64,000 bases of DNA from Arthrobacter silvisoli (GCF_003369445.1 NZ_QRCU01000006.1:1-64000); one strand, 5' to 3'. Counted from the first letter of the stretch, positions 17,601 to 25,288 are shown. Numbers and translations: made by a program. Notes: generated from the sequence alone by a model not told the origin.

Positions 17601-17828
17601 CGGCTCAAGTTGCCAAATGGCCGTCATTTCGCGGCCGTAGTGCTCTTCCTCAATGGACTGGAGCGACACCGCGTGCTGGAGCTCGGCTTTGCCATCATCT
17701 GCACTGGATCGTTGGAGAGCTTGCCTGGCCACATCGGTGACGATCCATTTTGAGCCTCGAACAGTGACCAATTGACCGACCTCGGGCAGTTCGTCACTGA
17801 CAAACGAGCCTGTAGCCGATACCGTCAT
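14622..17828 (-). CDS. drmD: DISARM SNF2-family helicase DrmD
   Basis: About 1068 residues. Superfamily 2 SNF2 motor: Walker A DDVGLGKT (ending at T161), DEAH in VIVDEAHHV, motif III FLSATPHNG, and C-terminal motif RIGRIDRYGQ. A charged, probably coiled-coil region (DNAEERKRELEDMLFHEEQRQ) lies near the C-terminus. DrmD marks class 1 DISARM. Two ATGs compete: 17840 has no ribosome site, while 17828 is preceded by GGGGGAAG, so I chose 17828 (1072 residues if the first is used). The gene ends 11 nt inside drmMI. Confidence 0.92.
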   Translation of the reverse strand: MTVSATGSFVSDELPEVGQLVTVRGSKWIVTDVARQALQRSSADDGKAELQHAVSLQSIEEEHYGREMTAIWQLEPGRGVILDQGLPLAVDPGHFDDPTTFAAYVDALRWGALTSADARTLQAPFRSSAAIEAYQLEPLRRALEAPRANLLLADDVGLGKTVEAGLVVQELLLRHRARSVIIVCPAGLVIKWQEEMRDKFGLGFEIVNSNTMRDFRRRFGVHANPFVLFPRVIVSMSWLPSPRAERLLRDVYARADDKRVADRYAFDVVIVDEAHHVAPATPSRGGNDKSRYAVDSQRTVSVRELARRCEHRLFLSATPHNGYTESFTALMEMVDPQRFARGADLDPKALREVAVRRLKKDLPDEGFQLREVHALLFLPSDDESEAYDRLIAFTKRRNAAVKAEKGKRAADLATLILKKRFFSSPAAFASTAQTYLATRLRGDDDIDLPDYDEVLGDEASDEEEGRLEQPELEALRLAQRAQVPLTGKDVADLEWLIDWGWRYASLPDTKLQSLINLIRGQLLTPDGTWLNERLVIFTEYVSTLNWIRDILNAFDLGGDRLAVIEGSTDAEERELIRVRFTENPSKDPVRILIATDAAGEGIDLQTHCHRLVSFDIPFNPNRLEQRIGRIDRYGQTERPQIYHPDPEDKSATSSNYARDTDYLARVARKISRVQEDLGSAGDIIDPDIQRTLGYGNLPARPKLVKGSGEQIIQTAMQGEHSLRRELTSLADRLESSRDRLHLHDRNLRRVLETGLRVSGQPGLIGVVDDDEQADLYALPSGLDRTWTPGLEGLRTRLRPDKPRPITFDGEEAKGRTDIVYTHLGHPLIQRAARELRGQIWTRSNYIHGVSAVVVDGLEQSFVAGVARLVVVGDGGTRLHEEVFLAGTRLTRRQELGVERSEDLLVTALDAEKLTSPAPGVLAGLADVWNAEGADDGGIRQRVADAVASRAQRLRSGIEQDLVKRKTAELERVNEVFARFRQTLAGTLDNAEERKRELEDMLFHEEQRQREKDLIKIRRRLDALAEEQRDERDAVSRRYANLQPHTFVAAVVFALSPADAERLGKNDGN

Positions 17829-17889
17829 GTCTTCCCCCATGGTCGATATTCAGTAATTCAAACACCAGTTATACACACAAGCCCTGGCG

Positions 17890-19092
17890 TTACAGAGATG
17901 CGTACTTGGTGAGGTCTCTCATGAAGGATCCGTCGTATCTGAGGTTGCTCCGCTGGAGCCTCGAAGCAAAGCCACGCGTTGCCTTCACAGACAAGGGGTT
18001 TGAGCCTCGCTCCGCGAGGAGCCGATGGAGTGTGAAGCTCCTTCGCAGCGGGCCCGTCGTGGGGGCTTCCAACGCGACAACTGGCTGGATTTTTCCGTCG
18101 AGCAACAAACCCGCCGAGCCCCAGCCGTGCTTAGCGCCGACGGCGCTGTGAAGCGGTACTGCACTGAGTTCCTCGTACGCTCTGAGCCCCTCTGCGATCC
18201 AGGTTACGACCGGGACGGCAACTGCGTTTCCGACGAGCTTCCAGCGGTCACGAGGCGGCGCCCCTTGAGTCCATCCAGGACGGAAGCCCTGAAGTGTTTC
18301 CAGGGCTTCAATGGATGGCGTTCGGAACCTTGAATCCAGAGGTTGCTGCGGCAACCAGACGGCAGGAGCCGAAGGTATGCCCGCAGTCGTTGATCCTTTG
18401 ATGGTGGGAACCACGCCGGTTCCCCATCCGACGCCTCGGTTTCCTTCGGTCCAGTAGAACCCATGCGCCCTCGCAGCGGGACTGCTTCGATTCTTCGCAG
18501 TCAGTGGACTGTCAACGTAGTCCCTGAACAAGACCCGCTCGGGCTGGTGGTGGCGACTAGCAAGGAGGAAGACGCGCTTTCTTCTCTGAGCTACGCCAAA
18601 ATGCTGAGCATCAAGAGTCCGGTAGCACCAACGATATCCGGCCTCAGTAAGCATTTGTCCAATAATTTCCAAGGCCTCACCGCGCCTCAATCGGAGCATA
18701 TTCGGGACGTTTTCCAATAGGACCCACTCAGGTTTTTGTTGCTGTACGGCTTGAAGTACGCCAATAATCAAGCCTGAGGCGTCACCTGCAATTCCAGCCA
18801 ATCTTCCAGCCGATGAGAGATCGGTGCATGGGAAACCGGCCGTCACAATATCGGCACGATGAAGGTTTTTCGGCAGGTCCTTGACGTCCTCAAATAATTC
18901 CGCCGATGGGAATCGTTGTTGCAATACTGAACGAGCCGAAGTCCAATTCTCGTAGGAGGTGATGGGGCCTGTGAAGCCCGCCTTGCGAAGCGCCTGTTCG
19001 AATCCTCCGATTCCGGCGAAAAGGCTAAGGATTGCAGCTTCAGAGTCCAATGCGGGCACCCCAGGACGCGTACTCTTGGTCTGCCGAGCCAT
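17890..19092 (-). CDS. C5-cytosine DNA methyltransferase, DrmMII-like
   Basis: 400 residues with the full set of C5 motifs: I LSLFAGIGGFEQAL (22-35), IV GFPCTDLS with catalytic C89, VI ENV (127-129), VIII QRRKRVF (169-175), and IX-X in the region TPSIEALETLQGF through GNAVAVPV. A target-recognition stretch lies at about 200-265. A C-terminal extension of roughly 90 residues follows motif X. The gene heads the DISARM block, 50-60 nt before drmD on the same strand, so it is probably the first gene of the operon. Known class 1 systems use DrmMI alone, while class 2 uses a cytosine enzyme (DrmMII) with DrmE, so its presence beside drmD-drmMI is unusual. Confidence 0.9.
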   Translation of the reverse strand: MARQTKSTRPGVPALDSEAAILSLFAGIGGFEQALRKAGFTGPITSYENWTSARSVLQQRFPSAELFEDVKDLPKNLHRADIVTAGFPCTDLSSAGRLAGIAGDASGLIIGVLQAVQQQKPEWVLLENVPNMLRLRRGEALEIIGQMLTEAGYRWCYRTLDAQHFGVAQRRKRVFLLASRHHQPERVLFRDYVDSPLTAKNRSSPAARAHGFYWTEGNRGVGWGTGVVPTIKGSTTAGIPSAPAVWLPQQPLDSRFRTPSIEALETLQGFRPGWTQGAPPRDRWKLVGNAVAVPVVTWIAEGLRAYEELSAVPLHSAVGAKHGWGSAGLLLDGKIQPVVALEAPTTGPLRRSFTLHRLLAERGSNPLSVKATRGFASRLQRSNLRYDGSFMRDLTKYASL

Positions 19093-19529
19093 CCAGGTCG
19101 TACGCTGATCCTAAGTGAGCGGGCGATGCGGCCGTGAGCGGAGAATGTGTAGCAGTCTCTGAGGAGCGGCTGGATCTTCCGGGAGCCAGGGTGCTGCCGC
19201 CATATGGCGGTTGATGGTGATTTTGCATTTCTGACTCAGGATATGCGACTTCCCGCCCAAGCGCTGCGGGAGGAACCATCGCTCCACTTGTGGCAGAGCC
19301 TGATCGCCCGCCGACATCGCTAGCTTCAAGGCCGCGCCCCCTGCTGCAGGAGCCACCAACCATAGGGTGCGTTTCAACTGGCACTACTGGCCCGTTTCGT
19401 TCGATACAACACCTATCCGGCAGTATCGGTTGCCAAAAGCACGGCTCATGATGCCGATCGGCCTTGCTTCGATTCCAGCGGAGCCAGGCACGTGGTCCGG
19501 GCTCGCGACGAGCAAGCAAACACCCACAC
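19093..19529 (-). other. 437-bp region upstream of the DISARM block, no secure gene
   Basis: This is the right edge of the defence block and probably holds its promoter. An 88-codon minus-strand frame (TTG at 19377 to TAG at 19111) ends 18 nt before the methyltransferase ATG, but it has no recognisable domain and an odd composition. No integrase, transposase, tRNA, long direct repeat or remainder of phnE is visible. Confidence 0.5.
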
Positions 19530-20786
19530 TCACTCCTTGGCAATCCGTCCTGCCAGATACTCCGCATCCAGTCCTACACCCCCGAGCAGCGGCGAATAGT
19601 GCCCGGTCAGCCACGGTAACCCCACGGCAAACAACCGCGGGTATTGGGTAACTCCACGTGTATGCCGCGGGTAGTTCCACTCGTCCAGGACCGGTATGTC
19701 CACGATGCCCATGTCGAGCCTGTAGCCGGTGGCCCACAGCACCGTGGTGATGTTCTCGGCGGCCAGATCCAGACGCGGCGGGGCAGGCTCAGGCAGCCAG
19801 TCATCCACCCGCGCCGGCTCCGCCGGCGGCGCAGAAATCCCAGCCGCCGCGATGTACGCATCAAACAGGGGCTGCATCCGCTGACCGAACCCGGCCTCAA
19901 CAGCAGCCAGGCGTTCGGGGAGGTCGTCGGTGAAGACGAGTCCGCCGTCGTCGACTGCTTCCAGGTGACCGTGCAGCCGCATGCCCTGGCGGCCGAGGTC
20001 GCGCAGGTGGATGGCGTGGCCGCCGTCGGTGCCGGAGAGCAGCGGGTTGCAGGCGAAGCGCGCCGCGGGGGAGGGCAGCTGCTCCGTCCTGAAGGCGTTC
20101 AGCCCGTACTCGGGCCCGTGGATGCCGAGGTTCAGGATCCAGTGGATGAGGTCGTGCCCGCGGTAGCGGCGGGGCGCCTCCGGGCAACTGGACACGGCCA
20201 GGTGGACCTGCCGGCCGGCCGCGTGAAGTTCCTCCGCGATCTGCCCGCCCGACTGCGCGGTCCCCACAATCAGGACCGCACCGTCGGGCAGCTGGCCGGG
20301 GTTGCGGTACAGGTGGGAGTGCAGCTGGAAGATGTGCGGGGGAATCTCGGCCGCGAGGGCCGGGATCCGAGGTACTTGGAACGCGCCGGTGGCCAGCACG
20401 ACGTTGCGTGCCTGCCAGCCGCCGTGATTGGTCTCGACGGCGAAGCCGCCGTCCGCGGGCGAGATCCGGGTGACGTCGGTCCCCGTGCGGACCGGTGCGT
20501 CGATCAGTTGTGCGTAGCGGCGGAAGAGTCTCACGACCTCGTCGCGCGGCATGAACGCCTCGGGTTCGGGGCCGTCGTAGGGCATGCCGGGCAGGTCGAT
20601 CGAGAAGTTCGGGGTGTTCAGGTAGAAGCCGTCCCAGCGGTCCTGCCAGGCGCCGCCGAGTTCCGGGCGCCGGTCCAGGAGCACGTGTTCGACGCCGGCC
20701 CGGCTGAGCCAGTAGCTCATGGCCAGCCCGGCCTGCCCGGCACCGATGATCACGGTGTCGCTTTGCTGTGCGTCAGAGTTCTGCAT
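19530..20786 (-). CDS. Flavin-dependent monooxygenase / NAD(P)-FAD oxidoreductase
   Basis: 418 residues from ATG 20786 (MQNSDAQQ); longer readings lack a ribosome site. The FAD Rossmann motif GAGQAGLAMSYWLSRAG is near residue 15, a second nucleotide-binding site GTAQSGGQIAEEL lies mid-protein, and a typical LWATGY stretch is near the C-terminus. It belongs to the CzcO/YrpB-type group of soluble monooxygenase-like flavoproteins related to Baeyer-Villiger enzymes. The ATG overlaps the end of a broken alpha/beta hydrolase gene by 14 nt. A monooxygenase paired with a hydrolase would suit ketone or ester breakdown (inference). The substrate is unknown. Confidence 0.85.
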   Translation of the reverse strand: MQNSDAQQSDTVIIGAGQAGLAMSYWLSRAGVEHVLLDRRPELGGAWQDRWDGFYLNTPNFSIDLPGMPYDGPEPEAFMPRDEVVRLFRRYAQLIDAPVRTGTDVTRISPADGGFAVETNHGGWQARNVVLATGAFQVPRIPALAAEIPPHIFQLHSHLYRNPGQLPDGAVLIVGTAQSGGQIAEELHAAGRQVHLAVSSCPEAPRRYRGHDLIHWILNLGIHGPEYGLNAFRTEQLPSPAARFACNPLLSGTDGGHAIHLRDLGRQGMRLHGHLEAVDDGGLVFTDDLPERLAAVEAGFGQRMQPLFDAYIAAAGISAPPAEPARVDDWLPEPAPPRLDLAAENITTVLWATGYRLDMGIVDIPVLDEWNYPRHTRGVTQYPRLFAVGLPWLTGHYSPLLGGVGLDAEYLAGRIAKE

Positions 20787-21150
20787 GGCTGATTCCTTCG
20801 GCCCGCTCCCAGTATTGGCGCAGCGATGCCGCGAGACGCTCGGGTTCAATGCGGTGCGGCGGATCGAAGTGGTTGCGCTCCGGGAACACTACGGTCCGGG
20901 TGTCGGGGAAAACGGTCAACAGGTAGCCCACGACGTGAAAGGTGTCCCAGTGGCGGGCTTCGGCCTCGCGGAGGAAGCCGTCGACCTCGGTGTCCAGGCT
21001 CCAGCCCGGGGGAGGGGCGTCTCCGGCGTAGAGCTCGAGGTCTTTCGCGAGGGCGTGCACCTCCGGTCCCAGGGCTTCGATGAGTGCGCCATAGGCCGGC
21101 TGGGCAGGAAGGACGCTGCCGGGCAAGAGGATGGAACGGGTCAGCTCCAT
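20773..21150 (-). pseudogene. Alpha/beta hydrolase with internal deletion of the catalytic core
   Basis: 125 codons in one frame. The first ~74 residues match the N-terminus of the intact paralogue at 23272-24042 (shared LLPG, DLELY, GDAPPPGWSLDTE). The last ~50 match its C-terminus (NHFDPPHRIEP against HHFDPPHRIEP). Between them the paralogue has about 130 residues, including the GYSGGG nucleophile elbow, that are absent here: FHVVGY runs straight into LLTVFPDTRTVVFPE. The product would keep the C-terminal histidine region but lack the nucleophile, so it cannot be an active hydrolase. The start has the same leaderless arrangement as the paralogue (TACAGT, six bases, ATG). Confidence 0.85.
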
Positions 21151-21262
21151 GGCAGAACTGTACGCCTGCTTCGGGGCGCTGGAGAGGGGCGCTGCCCAGG
21201 ACGGGCGCGGGCAGCCTATCTCGGTGGGGACGCTTGGAGTCCGGTATCCGCAGCGGCCATCT

Positions 21263-21527
21263 CCGGTCGCCGCGCAGATCGGAGTTTGTTTCCGTGGTAC
21301 CGATCTCATGCCTGATTGGTGGAACAACGCGGAAATCCACCGGCTGATGGCTCGCTGCCCGGACGGCGCCGGACTGAAGCAGTCGCTCGAACGGCGATGA
21401 GGCTGGCGGAACCAGAATGGCTGCGATTTCTCCGTTCTTGGTGACGCAAGATCATTTCGCCATTCTTGACTCGTTCGATGATCTTGCGTGTGTAATAGCG
21501 CAGATCATTCTCAGAAATGGTCGTCAT
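21263..21527 (-). pseudogene. Frameshifted Phd/YefM-type antitoxin
   Basis: Starts at ATG 21527 behind a strong GGAGG ribosome site. The first frame gives MTTISENDLRYYTRKIIERV and KNGE, a typical antitoxin N-terminus. After TTG at 21447-21449 one extra base shifts the match to a second frame reading VTKNGEIAAILVPPASS and later VDFRVVPPIRHEIGTTE and SDLRGDR, the usual end of these proteins. As it stands translation drifts into unrelated sequence. The toxin gene expected next to it is missing. The fragment lies directly upstream of the deleted hydrolase. Confidence 0.75.
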
Positions 21528-21675
21528 TGCTGCCTCCTTCGGCAATCGCAGCTCCGTGCCATCCGTGTAGTCCGAAAGCCTGATCCTGTGGATAACTTTT
21601 CGGGGGTGAGTGCCGCTCGGTTATCCTCGAAAGTGCACCCTTATTACTGTCAAGATGAATTCGTTGGGGATCTCG

Positions 21676-22314
21676 ATGACTGCTCGCTCCTTTTCCTTTG
21701 CCCGCGGCCGTGTTGTCGCCGCCCTTGTAGGAGTCGGTCTCTTGCTCTCCGCGTGCCAAGGCGGAAGCCCGACGCCGGGCGCCTCGCCCAGCGCTTCGAG
21801 CACCTCCGCGTCGCCTTCGGCGACTCCGACGCCGTCTCCGTCCGCGAAATACATTCCCGCGTCGGCCGAGGGCAAGGCCCAGAACGTCCCGGTTCCCGTG
21901 AAACCTGCGTTGGCGGATCAGAACTCGAAGGCCGGGCTCGAAGCGTTCACCAAGTATTGGTTCGCGCTGCTGGATTACGGGTATCAGACAGGTGATCTGA
22001 AGACATGGAGCAGCTTGACCGAGTCCGCTTGCGCATTTTGCGACAGCCTGAAATCCGATATCAATAAGGTGTTCTCGGACAAGCAATGGATGGCTGGCGG
22101 AAAGCTGACAACTCCTGCTGTTGAAGCCAAGTGGCAAGCAGGAGCGAAGTCGCAATCTGTAGTGGTTCAAGTGCTTCAAGCCAAGATCGATTATTTTGAC
22201 AGCGCCGGTTCTGCCGGAACGTCGTCACCGGCTTCCAACACAGCGATTGCGCTCATCGCAAAGCGTGACGGTGAAGCCTGGAAAGTTGTCGACATGGGCC
22301 GTCTGGGGTCATGA
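21676..22314 (+). CDS. Secreted lipoprotein, DUF6318-like
   Basis: 212 residues from ATG 21676, preceded by GGGGA at a suitable distance; ATG at 21655 is an alternative. A positively charged n-region and hydrophobic stretch lead to the lipobox LLLSAC. A Ser/Pro/Thr-rich linker (about residues 30-60) follows, then a domain of about 140 residues with EAFTKYWFALLDYGY and a CAFC pair, as in actinobacterial DUF6318 lipoproteins. The function of this family is unknown. Its stop overlaps the next gene as ATGA. Confidence 0.75.
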   Translation: MTARSFSFARGRVVAALVGVGLLLSACQGGSPTPGASPSASSTSASPSATPTPSPSAKYIPASAEGKAQNVPVPVKPALADQNSKAGLEAFTKYWFALLDYGYQTGDLKTWSSLTESACAFCDSLKSDINKVFSDKQWMAGGKLTTPAVEAKWQAGAKSQSVVVQVLQAKIDYFDSAGSAGTSSPASNTAIALIAKRDGEAWKVVDMGRLGS

Positions 22315-23249
22315 AAAGGGCAATCTGTCTAGCTCTGGTGTTGGGTGCGCATCTCTGCGGGCTTCTTGGTGTCGCCGCGCCTGCCTACTCTGATGGGACT
22401 AAAGCGGGCTTTGGTGAGGGCGGAATCAGAGCTGAAACAAAGTATGTTCTCTTGCCGGGTTCCACGGTTCCAGTCCCCACTCCTCCCGGCTACGTCGACG
22501 CCAACCCATACCAATACGACTACTTACCGCTGTGCGACATCGAACGCGATGGTTTGGACAGCGGCTGTGAATCACTTCCAGTAAATTGCGAGCCGCGCAC
22601 GCCAGGCGGTAAACGAGGTACTCCGGTTCAATGGCGCTTCGCCCCGAAGGCAATTACCAATCCGACGTGGTCGGACTGGCAGCCGCAAGGCGGTCCCACC
22701 TGCCTCTACGACCCCAAGCCCGAAGACGTCCTGAAACGCATCGCCGCCCGCATCGCCAACGACTTCAAGCAACTTCCGATCCAGTCCGCGAAGGTGACCG
22801 TCCAGCCCGGGCCGCACACCCTCAAAGGCATGGAGACGAATGTCTTCGCCGCGGCAAGCGAGCAGGCGTTCGACGTCGTGATCCTGGGGCAGAACGTCCA
22901 CCTGGAGGCGACGCCGGTGGAGTACACCTACAACTACGGTGACGGCACGAGCTTCGGCCCCACGATGTTTGCGGGCGGGTCGATCTCGGAAGACGAGTGG
23001 GGCATCAAGACCCGGACGAGCCACATCTACAAGCAGACCGGCGGCTTCCGTCTCACCGTCACCACCGGGTTCCGCGGAACGTACTCGGTGAACGGCGGAC
23101 CGCCGCTTCCGATCACCGGAAACGGCCAGTTCGCCTCGCCCGCCCAGCTCGTCAGCGTGTGGCGGAGCGAGACACGGCAGGTGGCCGACAACTGCATCGA
23201 GAACCCCAGCGGCTGGGCCTGCCCCGGCAGCCCCGGCAGCAACAAATAG
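22311..23249 (+). CDS. Secreted protein with a PKD-like domain
   Basis: 312 residues. A signal peptide (MKRAICLALVLGAHLCG to about A26) is followed by a region with several cysteines (CDIERDGLDSGC, LPVNC). A PKD-like beta-sandwich includes YNYGDGTSF and HIYKQTGGFRLTVT at about 205-255. The C-terminus contains NPSGWACPGSPGSNK. Translation is coupled to the lipoprotein upstream by an ATGA overlap, so the two probably act together at the cell surface. A copy of the last ~30 nt of this gene recurs at 24096-24129. Confidence 0.7.
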   Translation: MKRAICLALVLGAHLCGLLGVAAPAYSDGTKAGFGEGGIRAETKYVLLPGSTVPVPTPPGYVDANPYQYDYLPLCDIERDGLDSGCESLPVNCEPRTPGGKRGTPVQWRFAPKAITNPTWSDWQPQGGPTCLYDPKPEDVLKRIAARIANDFKQLPIQSAKVTVQPGPHTLKGMETNVFAAASEQAFDVVILGQNVHLEATPVEYTYNYGDGTSFGPTMFAGGSISEDEWGIKTRTSHIYKQTGGFRLTVTTGFRGTYSVNGGPPLPITGNGQFASPAQLVSVWRSETRQVADNCIENPSGWACPGSPGSNK

Positions 23250-23271
23250 CCAGTGCGAACAAATAGAGCCT

Positions 23272-24042
23272 CTAACCCAGGCGCGCCCGGTTTTCCGACC
23301 TCTCCCAATGGGCCCGCAACATTCCCGCCAGCCGCGCCGGTTCGATGCGGTGGGGCGGGTCGAAATGATGCCGTTCCTCGAACACTTCGAGCCGGAAATC
23401 GCGGAAGACCTTCGAGAGCCGTTCGGCCACTTCGCCGTAATCAACCGGGTTGCTGAGCCCGCCGAGGGCCAGAAACACGGGGCGCGGGAAAGACGCCAGC
23501 TTTTCACGCTCAAGGGCATAGTCCTTGAATGTCTGCATGAACGCCCTGATGCCCGCAGGCCGCTTTCCCATCCACGGAGGCGAGTCGCCAGACGGCGGCG
23601 GCAGGACGGCGTCGGGCTTCACACCCAAGCGCATGAACGCAGCCATGAACTCATCCGGCGGAAGCAGGTCCAGTTCGTCGTACTCTTCCCAGAGCTGGGT
23701 GTGCTCCGGGCTCCAGTCCCAAGTGCCGGCCCACGCAGGTTCCAACAGCGCCAGGCTTTGCACGCTGTCCGGGTGCTTTGCAACGAAGGCCAAGGCCACA
23801 GCGCCCCCGCCGGAATACCCGAGCAAATGGAAGGTATTCCACCTCCGGGCATCGGCTTCGCGCAGGATGCCGTCAATCTCGGTGTCCAAGGACCAGCCAG
23901 GCGGGGGAGCGTCGCCTGAGTAAAGCTCGAGGTCCTTGGCGACCGCATTGACGTCCGGACCGAGCGCCTTGATCAGTTCGCCATATGCCGGTTCGGCAGG
24001 GAGGACGGCGCCGGGAAGAAGGATGACCCGCTTCGGTTCCAT
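23272..24042 (-). CDS. Alpha/beta hydrolase
   Basis: 256 residues from ATG 24042. The nucleophile elbow GYSGGG is at about residues 82-87, the likely acid lies in the C-terminal half, and the catalytic histidine region is HHFDPPHRIEP near 230. It resembles small alpha/beta-fold esterases and lyases of the MhpC type; the substrate is unknown. TACAGT ends six bases before the ATG and no ribosome site is present, suggesting a leaderless transcript. It converges on the secreted-protein gene with a 22-nt gap. A broken paralogue lies at 20773-21150. Confidence 0.82.
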   Translation of the reverse strand: MEPKRVILLPGAVLPAEPAYGELIKALGPDVNAVAKDLELYSGDAPPPGWSLDTEIDGILREADARRWNTFHLLGYSGGGAVALAFVAKHPDSVQSLALLEPAWAGTWDWSPEHTQLWEEYDELDLLPPDEFMAAFMRLGVKPDAVLPPPSGDSPPWMGKRPAGIRAFMQTFKDYALEREKLASFPRPVFLALGGLSNPVDYGEVAERLSKVFRDFRLEVFEERHHFDPPHRIEPARLAGMLRAHWERSENRARLG

Positions 24043-24095
24043 GGCAGAACTGTACGCCCGCGGGAGCCCGCCCGGGAGGCATCGCAAAACCCGCC

Positions 24096-24129
24096 GGCTG
24101 GGCCTGCCCCAGCAGCCCCAGCAATAAGC
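24096..24129 (+). repeat. Remnant copy of the 3' end of the secreted-protein gene
   Basis: The stretch encoding GWACPSSPSNK closely repeats the end of the gene at 22311-23249 (GWACPGSPGSNK). It lies upstream of the intact hydrolase, without the rest of the gene. Together with the paired hydrolase copies it points to an old duplication of this segment. Confidence 0.6.
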
Positions 24130-24218
24130 GATAGTCACATCTAGCCAACGCGCACCAGCAGGAGGAAACTTTCACCCAGCGGGTCCCGATCAGGGGCTCT
24201 CAGCAGAAGGGTTGATTG

Positions 24219-25067
24219 ATGTTCAAGAGACTTGTCGCCTCTTTGGCGGTCATGGGAACTGCTCTCTCCGCGCTACTGATCGGCGTCCCCGCCGCCCAGG
24301 CCAGCACGGGTGGAACTCCCGACGGCGAACTGCATCCCAGCGTCGGCATGATCGTCTTCTACCAACCGGACGGCCGCTTCCGGTGCAGCGCCACCCAGGT
24401 GTCCCCAACGGTGATCCTGACGGCCGCGCACTGCACGGCAGGAACCCTCGGCCTCACCCTGGTGACCTTCGAGTCGGTCATCGCCGAACAGCCGCCGTCG
24501 GGCATTCCGGCCGCCGCTGACCCGAGCGTCGGCTACACCGCCGAGGACCTTGCCGGGCTCACCTACGGCACCGCGTATGCGCACCCGAACTACTCGAACT
24601 TCACTGACCTGAGGAACTGGAACGACGTCGGCGTCGTGGTTCTCAGCCAGCCGCTCGACCACGCGACCTCGGCCCTGGCGCCCGCCGGCCGGCTTGACCA
24701 GATCCCGAACGGCAGCCTCAACAGCACGATCTTCACCGGCGTCGGCTACGGAACCGAAGTCCGCAAGCCCGACAGCGGCCCGCAGAAGCCCACCCCGATG
24801 AGCTTCCCGCTGATCCGGCGCTACTGGGAGGCTCCCGGACAGAAGCTCACCCCGCAGATCCTGCAGGTGAACGGCAACCCCAACGACGTGCGCGGAACGG
24901 GCGGCAGCTGCTTCGGTGACTCGGGCGGTCCGCTGTTCCTGGACAACAAGATCGTCGGCGTGACCAGTTACGGCTACACCGCCAACTGCCGCTACCTCGA
25001 TGGCTACCAGCGGGTGGATATCCCGGTGGTGCAGGACTGGCTGGCGACATTCGGCGTGACTCCCTGA
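24219..25067 (+). CDS. Secreted trypsin-like serine protease (S1)
   Basis: 282 residues from ATG 24219, 8 nt after AGAAGG. A signal peptide (to about AQA, residue 28) is followed by a chymotrypsin-fold domain. The triad is visible: His in LTAAHC, Asp in NDVGVVVL, Ser in GDSGGP. Paired cysteines near the His and Ser suggest disulfides. There is little or no propeptide (STGGTPDG follows the signal). It is an extracellular protease; the target is unknown. Confidence 0.9.
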   Translation: MFKRLVASLAVMGTALSALLIGVPAAQASTGGTPDGELHPSVGMIVFYQPDGRFRCSATQVSPTVILTAAHCTAGTLGLTLVTFESVIAEQPPSGIPAAADPSVGYTAEDLAGLTYGTAYAHPNYSNFTDLRNWNDVGVVVLSQPLDHATSALAPAGRLDQIPNGSLNSTIFTGVGYGTEVRKPDSGPQKPTPMSFPLIRRYWEAPGQKLTPQILQVNGNPNDVRGTGGSCFGDSGGPLFLDNKIVGVTSYGYTANCRYLDGYQRVDIPVVQDWLATFGVTP

Positions 25068-25139
25068 GGAGCCGCGGGACCCGTTGTGGAGGATCGTTGA
25101 AAAATCTCCCCTAGCCATATGCCGAAACCTCTGTAGACT

Positions 25140-25288
25140 AGACCGTGTTGTTGTGTTTGGCATTTGGTAGTTCAGGCAGTTCCCGCGGCTCATCGCCCGC
25201 GACTTCTGAAGTAACGGTGGAGAACACCCCACACCGGAGGCCCGACAGTCGGGACAACCCTCCACCTTCAGTAAGGAACTGAGAAACA
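25140..25288 (+). promoter_or_regulatory. Cold-shock gene promoter and structured 5' leader
   Basis: A -10-like TAGACT lies just before 25140, so the transcript would carry a leader of about 140-150 nt. GGTGGAG (25216-25222) pairs perfectly with CTCCACC (25260-25266) and encloses an inner CCCGAC/GTCGGG hairpin. The ribosome site AAGGAA follows close to the ATG. Long folded leaders are known to control cspA-type mRNAs in other bacteria. Boundaries are inferred. Confidence 0.5.

Noticed and set aside
2074-19529. Prophage or integrative element
   Set aside because: No integrase, structural phage gene, tRNA site or att repeat was seen.
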